A stretch of DNA of 5,334 bases from Nitrososphaerota archaeon (GCA_022573065.1 JACZUQ010000040.1:1240-6573); one strand, 5' to 3'. Positions 1-4,633 are shown, numbered from the stretch's first letter. Translations and numbers: made by a program. Notes: generated by a model not told the origin, from the sequence alone.

Positions 1-443
1 TACTTGTAATTTTCATATGTAATCATTGTCCTTATGTAAAAGCCAAAATTGAAGCAATAAAAGAAATTCACGAAAAATTCAAAGACAAAATTGCAGTTGT
101 GGGAATTAATAGTAATGATCCAGTGAATTACCCTGATGATAGTTTTGAAAATATGAAAAAAACGGCTCAAGAAAAGAACATGAAATTTGATTATCTAGTA
201 GATGAGACTCAAGAGATTGCCAAAAAATATGGAGCAATGTGCACACCAGACCCATTTCTTTTTGATAAACAAATGAAACTAATTTTTCACGGTAGGATTG
301 ATAACGCGATGAAGCCAGAAGATACCGCAACAGAAAAGACAATGATTAGCAATCTTGAGAAATATCTTTCAGGTGAAAAAATTGAAAAAGATTTTGATCC
401 TTCAATTGGCTGCTCTATAAAATGGAAAGAACAGCAAACTTAA
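1..443 (+). CDS. Thioredoxin-fold peroxiredoxin-like (AhpC/TSA, PRX-like 1) protein, 3' part
   Basis: The reading frame is open from the left edge (first whole codon at base 3) to TAA at 441-443, giving 146 visible residues; the true start lies outside the window. The visible part begins LVIFICNHCPYVK, a beta strand running into a CxxC redox pair, as in the peroxiredoxin-like 1 group of the AhpC/TSA/thioredoxin superfamily. Two further family marks are present: YGAMCTPDPFLFD in the middle (the cis-Pro region) and GCSIKWK close to the C-terminus. Family members are usually around 170-200 residues, so roughly 25-50 N-terminal residues are missing. A soluble cytoplasmic thiol redox role, as peroxidase or disulfide reductase, is inferred from the fold; the substrate is unknown. 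A GTG at 99 is internal to the fold and is not the start. The TAA overlaps the likely tRNA-Ile promoter. Confidence 0.85.
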   Translation, partial: LVIFICNHCPYVKAKIEAIKEIHEKFKDKIAVVGINSNDPVNYPDDSFENMKKTAQEKNMKFDYLVDETQEIAKKYGAMCTPDPFLFDKQMKLIFHGRIDNAMKPEDTATEKTMISNLEKYLSGEKIEKDFDPSIGCSIKWKEQQT

Positions 444-446
444 ATG
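439..446 (+). promoter_or_regulatory. TATA box of tRNA-Ile
   Basis: CTTAAATG is centred about 27 bases before the first base of the mature tRNA, the usual archaeal TATA-to-start distance. It overlaps the TAA stop codon of the preceding gene. Called from spacing and composition only. Confidence 0.45.
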
Positions 447-469
447 ACCTAGCTCTTGAAAATTTTTCA

Positions 470-556
470 GGGCCGGTAGCTCAGCTTGGCTGGAGCGTTC
501 GACTGATAAACTATTCAGATATCGAAAGGTCGTGAGTTCGAATCTCACTCGGCCCA
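470..556 (+). tRNA. tRNA-Ile(GAT), intron-containing
   Basis: A full cloverleaf can be folded. The acceptor stem GGGCCGG (470-476) pairs with TCGGCCC (549-555, one G-U), with discriminator A at 556. The D stem is GCTC/GAGC (479-482/493-496), the anticodon stem TTCGA/TCGAA (498-502/522-526), and the T stem GTGAG/CTCAC around a TTCGAAT loop. The anticodon is GAT at 505-507. The anticodon loop is interrupted by a 12-nt intron; the spliced tRNA is 75 nt. No CCA is encoded, which is common in archaea. A short T-run at 563-567, just past the tRNA, could end transcription and overlaps the 3' end of the convergent regulator gene. Confidence 0.95.
509..520 (+). other. 12-nt archaeal tRNA intron (canonical 37/38 site)
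   Basis: The precursor forms a relaxed bulge-helix-bulge. CTGA (503-506) pairs with TCAG (515-518) as the 4-bp central helix, TAA (507-509) and ATA (519-521) are the two 3-nt bulges, and the outer helix is the anticodon stem. Cutting after the second base of each bulge removes 509-520 and restores a seven-base loop, CTGATAA. There is no intron-side inner helix, only a 5-nt loop. Confidence 0.85.
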
Positions 557-565
557 CGTTAATTT

Positions 566-1462
566 TTAATTAATGGAACGCTCAAATATCGTTTGAGACC
601 ATTGCAAAACAGTTTTTAAATTATTTGCAACCAAATCTGCTTTTATGCTAGTCATTGTTTTGAGATTACTACATAGAACCAGATTAAGATTTTTTCCGAT
701 TTTTCCTTTAGCAGAATTAACTGCTTGAGAGAAAAACTTCAAACCTTCTTCAGTTACTGAAAATATAACGATTATCATAATGTCACTATTTTTTTGCCAG
801 ATTTTTCCAAGAAATTTCTGTAAATCCAAATCAAACATGACATCGATTGCATCAGACATATCACCAAGAGAAGAAACATTCCAACCCTCAGAATGAAAAG
901 ATGCAGAAGCTGCTTCAGCAAGCAGGGTACTTTGCGAATCTGCAGAAATTAATACAACATTTTTCCGTTCGTCAATTTCTTCATTAATTAGATAAAGTAT
1001 TTGAATTGAGTTTGAAATGATAGTTCCAAGTAGTTTTGATTCTGATTTACTAATTTTTCCTTGCTCAAAAAGTTCATGAATTGATTCTATAGCTGGAACA
1101 ATAATCTCATACATGATTTTTGAAGTATTTGCATTCGAGTGAATGCAATTTCGAATTAGATTATACGATTTTTGTTCAGAACGTTGAGTTAACAGTTCTA
1201 GATATTTTGTTTCTACACGAAAATAATCGGCTGGAAATTCAAACTGTTCTGTACCTTCTTCTAAAAACCATAAATGTACACTCCCAATATTTTTTTGGCC
1301 AATCAATCCTTCAGTTGCAAAAATGTTTAGATATTTTGACATTGTAACTCGATTTACTCCAAGCTTTTCTGAAATCTCAACTCCTGAAAGTCCTGTTTTT
1401 GAATTTATCAATACACCAACAAGTTTTTGTTTAATTTCTTGAACTTGATACCCTTTTGCCAT
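566..1462 (-). CDS. Winged-helix regulator with degenerate cobalamin-binding-like C-terminal module
   Basis: This encodes 298 residues from ATG (1460-1462) to TAA (566-568). Residues about 8-70 look like a winged helix-turn-helix DNA-binding domain, with LSGVEISEKLGVNRVTMSKY as helix-turn-helix followed by a wing. Residues about 115-160 (IVPAIESIHELFEQGKIS) resemble the four-helix cap of the CarH/LitR/MerR-type B12-binding module. Residues about 168-290 look like its Rossmann-like half (VVLISADSQ, then EGWNVSSLGD). The cofactor-contacting positions are altered: the cap motif W-x9-EH reads F132...S142-K143, and DxHxxG reads D175, Q177, L180. It is probably a DNA-binding transcription factor whose sensory domain binds another ligand or none. 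It diverges from the gene at 1583, with 120 bp between them. The B12-fold assignment is by eye and could be wrong; the HTH is firmer. Confidence 0.75.
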   Translation of the reverse strand: MAKGYQVQEIKQKLVGVLINSKTGLSGVEISEKLGVNRVTMSKYLNIFATEGLIGQKNIGSVHLWFLEEGTEQFEFPADYFRVETKYLELLTQRSEQKSYNLIRNCIHSNANTSKIMYEIIVPAIESIHELFEQGKISKSESKLLGTIISNSIQILYLINEEIDERKNVVLISADSQSTLLAEAASASFHSEGWNVSSLGDMSDAIDVMFDLDLQKFLGKIWQKNSDIMIIVIFSVTEEGLKFFSQAVNSAKGKIGKNLNLVLCSNLKTMTSIKADLVANNLKTVLQWSQTIFERSIN

Positions 1463-1484
1463 ATAGTGTTACATTTTTTGGTAA

Positions 1485-1492
1485 GTATAAAG
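1485..1492 (-). promoter_or_regulatory. TATA box of the winged-helix regulator gene
   Basis: On the minus strand this reads CTTTATAC, centred about 26 bases upstream of the ATG at 1460-1462. That spacing predicts a transcript beginning at or next to the start codon (leaderless) and supports the chosen start. Confidence 0.55.
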
Positions 1493-1540
1493 TCTAATTC
1501 TTGTTTTCTCTCATCATTCATAATTATTAAAGAACAAACA

Positions 1541-1548
1541 TTAAATAG
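1541..1548 (+). promoter_or_regulatory. Candidate TATA box of the RHH/Cys-cluster gene
   Basis: TTAAATAG lies 35-42 bases before the ATG at 1583, predicting a start near 1571 and a leader of about 12 nt. An alternative box, TTAATATA at 1559-1566, is closer and would suit a leaderless start slightly less well. Which box is used cannot be settled by eye. Confidence 0.4.
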
Positions 1549-1582
1549 TTGAGTACCTTAATATACGGTAGGATAAGGTAAA

Positions 1583-1969
1583 ATGCCAAAAGCTGGATTT
1601 AAGTCAATTACAATTTCTGAACAAGTTTACGATAAATTCCACGACGTTTTCCAGAAAAATAAATCAGAACTTGCTATGAAAGGAGTCAACAGTTTTGCTG
1701 GCTACGTTACATACATGCTAGAAGACATGATGTTAAAGGACAAAACATTTGCAAGATATGCACCTAAACTTGAAAAAATATCTGTAGATGATGACAGAGT
1801 TATAATTAAAGATAATATCAAAAATAGAATTGCCGAAGTTACCATACAAAGAGGCGAGCTTTTCTGTCAGTTATGTGAAGAAAAGGATTGTGTCCATATT
1901 GGATTTGTATTTTCACTTCCTGATGTTTACGAAGTATTGAATTCAAAAGGAATCAGTCGTCTAAAATAA
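1583..1969 (+). CDS. Small protein with RHH-like N-terminus and C-terminal CxxC/CxH cluster
   Basis: This encodes 128 residues, ATG at 1583-1585 and TAA at 1967-1969. I do not recognise a named family. Residues 7-50 (FKSITISEQVYDKF, then SFAGYVTYMLEDMM) follow the strand-helix-helix pattern of ribbon-helix-helix (CopG/Arc-like) DNA-binding proteins, which usually act as dimers. The middle is predicted strand-rich. Residues 95-105 hold C95-x2-C98-x4-C103-x-H105, a plausible zinc site somewhat like a SWIM finger (CxC...CxH) with a wider first pair. A small DNA- or nucleic-acid-binding protein is a fair inference, not a demonstrated role. It diverges from the regulator on its left and could share its control region. 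The weak AAGGT before the ATG may serve as ribosome binding site. The stop codon is one base from the 3' end of the convergent tRNA-Leu gene. Confidence 0.8.
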   Translation: MPKAGFKSITISEQVYDKFHDVFQKNKSELAMKGVNSFAGYVTYMLEDMMLKDKTFARYAPKLEKISVDDDRVIIKDNIKNRIAEVTIQRGELFCQLCEEKDCVHIGFVFSLPDVYEVLNSKGISRLK

Positions 1970-2015
1970 GTGGAGGAGGTGGGATTCGAACCCACGAACC
2001 CCTAAGAGACGAGAT

Positions 2016-2030
2016 CACCCATTTTTAGAT
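2016..2030 (-). other. 15-nt canonical intron of tRNA-Leu
   Basis: It lies between tRNA positions 37 and 38. The bulge-helix-bulge is CTTA paired with TGGG (C-G, two U-G, A-U) as the 4-bp helix, with bulges AGA and TGA. Cutting after the second base of each bulge restores the loop CTTAAGA. Confidence 0.8.
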
Positions 2031-2044
2031 CTTAAGTCTCGCGT

Positions 2045-2063
2045 GTCCAAAAGCAAAAGCTTT
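2045..2063 (-). other. 19-nt non-canonical intron in the D arm of tRNA-Leu
   Basis: On the minus strand CCAA pairs with TTGG as a 4-bp central helix, the bulges are AGA and ACA, and the intron side closes with AAGC-TTTT-GCTT. Cutting after the second base of each bulge joins CCAAAG to ACGCGAG. This restores the D stem GTC/GAC, with the junction at about tRNA positions 23/24. The bulge geometry and the restored cloverleaf agree independently on the same cut sites. Confidence 0.78.
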
Positions 2064-2113
2064 CTTTGGCCAGGCTTGACTACTCCTCCACAGGAATAGC
2101 TAAAATTTATTCA

Positions 2114-2121
2114 GAATTTAA
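2114..2121 (-). promoter_or_regulatory. Candidate TATA box of tRNA-Leu
   Basis: TTAAATTC on the minus strand, centred about 28 bases upstream of the tRNA 5' end at 2089. The surrounding 90 bases are very AT-rich, so other boxes are possible. Confidence 0.4.
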
Positions 2122-2153
2122 CAGTTTATAGATTTTCAATATCATAATCAAAA

Positions 2154-2161
2154 TTATAAAG
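2154..2161 (+). promoter_or_regulatory. TATA box of tRNA-Thr
   Basis: TTATAAAG is centred about 27 bases upstream of the tRNA 5' end at 2185, a near-consensus archaeal box at the expected distance. Confidence 0.5.
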
Positions 2162-2184
2162 AGTCTACAAAGTCAGAATTGCAT

Positions 2185-2258
2185 GCTTCGATAGCTCAGC
2201 CTGGTAGAGCGTTACCTTGGTAAGGTAAAGGTCGCGGGTCCAATTCCCGCTCGAAGCT
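2185..2258 (+). tRNA. tRNA-Thr(GGT), no intron
   Basis: The acceptor GCTTCGA pairs fully with TCGAAGC and the discriminator is T (U) at 2258, as usual for archaeal tRNA-Thr. The D stem is GCTC/GAGC, the anticodon stem TTACC/GGTAA around TTGGTAA with anticodon GGT at 2219-2221, and the T stem GCGGG/CCCGC. The T loop reads TCCAATT, so position 55 is C where nearly all elongator tRNAs have U/pseudouridine. All stems are intact, so it looks functional. T-runs just downstream (2258-2261 and 2267-2272) can act as terminators and fall in the 3' end of the convergent methyltransferase gene. Confidence 0.95.
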
Positions 2259-2259
2259 T

Positions 2260-3120
2260 TTAATAATTTTTTATTAAGAGTTCATAATGTCCTGTCCTCT
2301 TGTTAGAGTCAGAGTTGATTGCTCGATTTGCTTCAATTTCAAAAATTTTCCAATCCTTTGATGAAAATAATTCACGGACTTGTTTTGAGGATGAATTTGA
2401 CAACAAAACATTAACTCCTTTTTTTGTTAACTGATTTGAAACCTTTGCAAGTCGTTTAAGATCATTTAATCCAAAGTTGCCATTTGTATAGCTTGTAAAA
2501 TTTGCAGTTTTACTAACAGGCTGGTATGGAGGATCAAAATAAACAAAATCTCCTTTTTTTACTTTTTCAACTGTTGATGAAAAATCCTGACATTTTATTA
2601 TTATTTTATTGTGATTCAAAAATTGATTTACAGAATGAAGATTTTCTTCTTGGACAATGTTTGGGTTAGAATATCTCCCTAATGGAACATTGAATTTTCC
2701 TTTGCTATTTACCCTATACAATCCATTAAAACAGGTCCTATTCAAAAAAAGTAGTCTTGAAACCTTTTCAATTTGGCTGTTGGGATTAGTTTCTCTAATT
2801 GAATAATAATAGGATTTTGAATCAGAAAAATAATTGTCAGAATGCTTTTGAAGTGATTTTAGTAAACCATTGAGATTATCACGAATTGTTACATATGCTA
2901 AAATAAGATCAGAGTTTAGATCAGAAACATATCCTTTCAAATTTTTATTTTCTGAAAGCAGATGAAAGAGTAACGCGCCTCCTCCAAGAAATGGTTCATA
3001 ATATGAACTAAATTTTTCTGGTAAATGTTTTTCAATTTCTGGTATAAGTTGTCGTTTTCCTCCAGCCCATTTTACAAATGGCTTTGGAGAGGCAGAAATC
3101 TGCTGGTATTGTTGACTCAC
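2260..3120 (-). CDS. D12-class (Dam-like) DNA adenine-N6 methyltransferase
   Basis: This encodes 286 residues, about the usual length for Dam/DpnIIA-type enzymes. Motif order is that of the alpha class: KPFVKWAGGKRQ at 13-24 (motif X), YEPFLGGGAL at 41-50 (motif I, S-adenosylmethionine binding), SDLN at 66-69 (motif II), LNRTCFNGLYRVNSKGKFN at 126-144 (target-recognition side), and DPPY at 196-199 (catalytic motif IV). The family transfers a methyl group to adenine N6, often in GATC; that specificity is inferred here. All key motifs are intact. The start is GTG at 3118-3120. An ATG at 3125-3127 is out of frame, and the next motif follows too soon for a much later start. No restriction endonuclease gene adjoins it, so it looks like an orphan within this window. 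Its stop is one base from the end of tRNA-Thr. Confidence 0.93.
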   Translation of the reverse strand: MSQQYQQISASPKPFVKWAGGKRQLIPEIEKHLPEKFSSYYEPFLGGGALLFHLLSENKNLKGYVSDLNSDLILAYVTIRDNLNGLLKSLQKHSDNYFSDSKSYYYSIRETNPNSQIEKVSRLLFLNRTCFNGLYRVNSKGKFNVPLGRYSNPNIVQEENLHSVNQFLNHNKIIIKCQDFSSTVEKVKKGDFVYFDPPYQPVSKTANFTSYTNGNFGLNDLKRLAKVSNQLTKKGVNVLLSNSSSKQVRELFSSKDWKIFEIEANRAINSDSNKRTGHYELLIKNY

Positions 3121-3144
3121 CCGCCATAATCAAAGAATGAGTCA
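3113..3144 (-). repeat. Inverted repeat spanning the methyltransferase start codon
   Basis: TGACTCA (3113-3119) and TGAGTCA (3138-3144) form a perfect 7-bp inverted repeat with an 18-nt spacer. The left arm overlaps the GTG start codon. It could be an operator or an mRNA hairpin limiting translation. Chance occurrence cannot be excluded. Confidence 0.4.
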
Positions 3145-3263
3145 TTAACAAATAATGTTAGAAAAGATTACAACATGTACAATATTTTTTTATCAAATTA
3201 GGAATAGGTTAAATACAAACTTCGTAATGCTAGTGATTTTTCCAATCCGTGTATTCAATTTCT

Positions 3264-3326
3264 ATGGCTTTTAGAAAACTTCGAATACTAGAGTTGATCG
3301 ATCTTGGGCCAAAAAGGTTTTCATAA
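3264..3326 (+). pseudogene. 20-codon frame resembling the start of a winged-helix regulator; possible remnant
   Basis: ATG at 3264 to TAA at 3324-3326 encodes 20 residues. The part RKLRILELIDLGPKRFS resembles the first helices of HxlR/ArsR-like winged-helix regulators, where LRILELL...GPKRFSEL is a common pattern. The frame stops just where the recognition helix would begin. A TATA-like box at 3208-3216 would start transcription about 25 nt before the ATG. It may be a decayed gene, a very small peptide gene or chance. Confidence 0.2.
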
Positions 3327-3334
3327 ATGGGCAT

Positions 3335-3364
3335 TTGTATTCGTAAGCATGCCTAAAAATACAA
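3335..3364. repeat. 7-bp inverted repeat with inner GCATGC palindrome
   Basis: TTGTATT (3335-3341) and AATACAA (3358-3364) are perfect inverted copies with a 16-nt spacer that contains GCATGC. No T-run follows on either strand, so it does not look like a terminator. It could be a protein-binding site. Confidence 0.3.
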
Positions 3365-3425
3365 TTCAAAAAATATAACAAAAATTGATCGCAATAAGAT
3401 AAACTATTCTCTAAGAAAATCTAAT

Positions 3426-3440
3426 AAAAGGAAAAGATTT
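3426..3440 (-). terminator. T-tract terminator candidate after amoA
   Basis: About 10 bases past the amoA stop the minus strand reads CTTTTCCTTTT, with more T-rich sequence following. Archaeal transcription commonly ends at such oligo-T stretches without a hairpin. Confidence 0.35.
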
Positions 3441-3446
3441 GGGGAA

Positions 3447-4097
3447 TTAATCCCACTTTGACCAAGCGGCCATCCATCTATACGTCCACGTAGTCAGTTT
3501 ACATCCCAACGCCGTAAACGTTACAGACAACACAGCTCCAGCACCTGCGCCAAGCGCAACTGGGCTGTTATAGAACTTTCCTACCTGCGGTTCTATAGGT
3601 GTCATGTATGGTGGCAATGTAGGCCTTGGATACTTGAATGCAGTCTCCAGTGGATCTGCTACTGTGATCAGGTTTACCATATTGAACAACGGTAATGACA
3701 TTCCACATAATACTCCACCAAACAGTATCAGAGAGTGCTTGTTCCTCTTTGTTGCCCAATATGCCAAGTCCAACAGCATTGCTGATGGTATCCATACTGG
3801 GACTACAATGAAGTCGTATGGATATCCAAGTGAAAACCATGCACCTTTGGCTATCCATGTATACACTGTCATAATTAATGCATAGTATGTTGCTGTACCT
3901 GGAACTCCTGTAAACGTTAGGTAATATGTTGCACCTACACAAAGCATCAAAGTTTGTGAGATGGAAAATACTACAAAGGATGTCCAGGCCCAATCTGTGT
4001 AGAAGATATAATCACCTGCGTTAATTACAAGTAAAGTTGAATTGACTGCTACTACTATTATGAATATATAATGAGTACATCGTCTAAGCCAGACCAA
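3447..4097 (-). CDS. amoA: Ammonia monooxygenase subunit A
   Basis: This encodes 216 residues, the full length known for archaeal AmoA, with TAA at 3447-3449. The protein is recognised throughout: MVWLRRCTHY at the start, NAGDYIFYTDWAWTSFVVF at 26-44, GVPGTATYYALIMTVYTW at 64-81, KYPRPTLPPYMTPIEPQVGK at 155-174, and TYRWMAAWSKWD at the end. There are about six hydrophobic membrane segments (roughly 8-27, 38-56, 68-90, 97-115, 121-143, 178-199). With AmoB and AmoC it forms the membrane copper enzyme that oxidises ammonia to hydroxylamine. The start codon is TTG at 4095-4097, where related archaeal genes commonly have ATG; no in-frame ATG lies just upstream, and the TATA box position supports TTG. 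It is preceded by amoX after 90 bp and is probably transcribed from its own promoter. Confidence 0.98.
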   Translation of the reverse strand: MVWLRRCTHYIFIIVVAVNSTLLVINAGDYIFYTDWAWTSFVVFSISQTLMLCVGATYYLTFTGVPGTATYYALIMTVYTWIAKGAWFSLGYPYDFIVVPVWIPSAMLLDLAYWATKRNKHSLILFGGVLCGMSLPLFNMVNLITVADPLETAFKYPRPTLPPYMTPIEPQVGKFYNSPVALGAGAGAVLSVTFTALGCKLTTWTYRWMAAWSKWD

Positions 4098-4120
4098 TAT
4101 CAGGTAGATAATAGGGTCAG

Positions 4121-4128
4121 TATATAAA
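4121..4128 (-). promoter_or_regulatory. TATA box of amoA
   Basis: The minus strand reads TTTATATA, close to the archaeal consensus, centred about 27 bases upstream of the TTG start codon. Transcription would begin within a couple of bases of 4097, implying a leaderless amoA mRNA and supporting the TTG as real start. Confidence 0.6.
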
Positions 4129-4160
4129 ATTTTAGAAGATTATCGATCTCGTATATAATT

Positions 4161-4170
4161 GAAAAATATA
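4161..4170 (-). terminator. T-tract candidate after amoX
   Basis: TATATTTTTC on the minus strand, about 20 bases past the amoX stop and before the amoA TATA box. It could end the amoX transcript. Weak evidence in AT-rich DNA. Confidence 0.3.
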
Positions 4171-4177
4171 TGAATGA

Positions 4178-4187
4178 TTATTGTTTT
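4178..4187 (-). repeat. AAAACAATAA motif, copy 1 (after amoX)
   Basis: Minus strand AAAACAATAA, directly after the amoX stop codon. The same 10-mer, in the same orientation, occurs at 5234-5243 and 5325-5334. Confidence 0.4.
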
Positions 4188-4550
4188 CTACCAGCCGACA
4201 TACATAGCTATTAGAAGAGTTCCTACAGCTACTGAACCTAATACTATAGTCATTAATACATTGCTATTCTTTCTGGTTCCTTCTTCTGATACTTTGATAC
4301 AGAAGATGTAACCAATAGACTCGATGATTGTGAGAACAATAAATGCAAAGTGACCGCTATTTGTTGGATATGCCCAAGGATAATAGAAGTATCCTGCAGC
4401 AGTTCCTGCAAACGTAGCTAACCATGCTGCGATATATGCTAAAGTAATTATGCCAGTCATGTTCTCAACACGTCTGCCAATCATTCTTTCAACGTCGGCA
4501 CTAGTTGCACCTTCACCGCCCGCTGAACCAAAACCCTTCGGTAAAGTCAT
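4188..4550 (-). CDS. amoX: AmoX, conserved membrane protein of the archaeal amo cluster
   Basis: This encodes 120 residues, ATG at 4548-4550 and TAG at 4188-4190. Recognised by its position between amoC and amoA and by its content: a soluble Gly-rich N-terminus (about 1-30, GFGSAGGEGATSADVERMIGRR) followed by three membrane segments at about 33-56, 67-86 and 98-117. AmoX (also called orf38) is found in archaeal but not bacterial amo clusters and is considered an additional subunit of the archaeal ammonia monooxygenase; no catalytic residues are known or seen. It follows amoC after 112 bp, which include a terminator-like hairpin, and has its own TATA box. Confidence 0.93.
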   Translation of the reverse strand: MTLPKGFGSAGGEGATSADVERMIGRRVENMTGIITLAYIAAWLATFAGTAAGYFYYPWAYPTNSGHFAFIVLTIIESIGYIFCIKVSEEGTRKNSNVLMTIVLGSVAVGTLLIAMYVGW

Positions 4551-4572
4551 TTGGGATTATACTATTCAGAAT

Positions 4573-4581
4573 CCTTTTAAG
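4573..4581 (-). promoter_or_regulatory. TATA box of amoX
   Basis: CTTAAAAGG on the minus strand, centred 27 bases upstream of the ATG at 4550. The spacing predicts a leaderless transcript. The box is less close to consensus than that of amoA. Confidence 0.5.
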
Positions 4582-4633
4582 TCTTTCTTAAATTCTCAGT
4601 CTGAATCGATCTAGTGAGTTAATATAAAAAGAG

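Larger units (their letters stand above)
1971..2089 (-). tRNA. tRNA-Leu(TAA) with two introns
   Basis: Reading the minus strand, acceptor GGAGGAG pairs with CTCCTCC, discriminator A at 1971. The T arm is GTGGG-TTCGAAT-CCCAC and the anticodon stem CGAGA/TCTCG. The loop CTTAAGA carries anticodon TAA (complement of 2032-2034), and there is a long variable arm typical of class II tRNA. The 119-bp gene is too long and its D arm does not close unless a second segment is removed. Taking out 15 nt at the canonical site and 19 nt in the D arm leaves 85 nt with D stem GTC/GAC, the expected size for tRNA-Leu. CCA is not encoded. Confidence 0.93.
3121..3446. other. 326-bp AT-rich spacer between the methyltransferase and amoA
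   Basis: No convincing full-length gene is visible on either strand. It holds the upstream region of the methyltransferase (right of 3120, minus strand; no clear TATA box at the usual distance). It also holds a TATA-like GTTAAATAC at 3208-3216 on the plus strand followed by a 20-codon open frame, an inverted repeat at 3335-3364, and the T-rich 3' flank of amoA near 3426-3440. Confidence 0.6.

Noticed and set aside
99..101. GTG as start of the first gene
   Set aside because: The frame stays open to the left edge and the upstream residues contain the family CxxC motif, so GTG is internal.
106..342. Open frame on the minus strand
   Set aside because: Antisense to the peroxiredoxin-like gene, whose motifs are clear; no recognisable product or promoter.
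1120..1347. Open frame of 75 codons on the plus strand
   Set aside because: Antisense shadow inside the winged-helix regulator gene.
1971..2089. tRNA-Leu as a broken pseudogene because of its disrupted D arm
   Set aside because: A standard bulge-helix-bulge explains the extra 19 nt, and the spliced cloverleaf is complete.
3125..3127. ATG upstream of the methyltransferase GTG
   Set aside because: Seven bases upstream and out of frame with the methyltransferase.
2185..3446. Integrated element bounded by tRNA-Thr attachment sites
   Set aside because: I found no second copy of the tRNA-Thr 3' end, no integrase and no phage-like gene within the window.
3604..3885. Plus-strand frame of 93 codons
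   Set aside because: Antisense shadow of amoA.
3568..3993. Alternative minus-strand frame of 141 codons
   Set aside because: Out-of-frame reading of amoA; no domain pattern.
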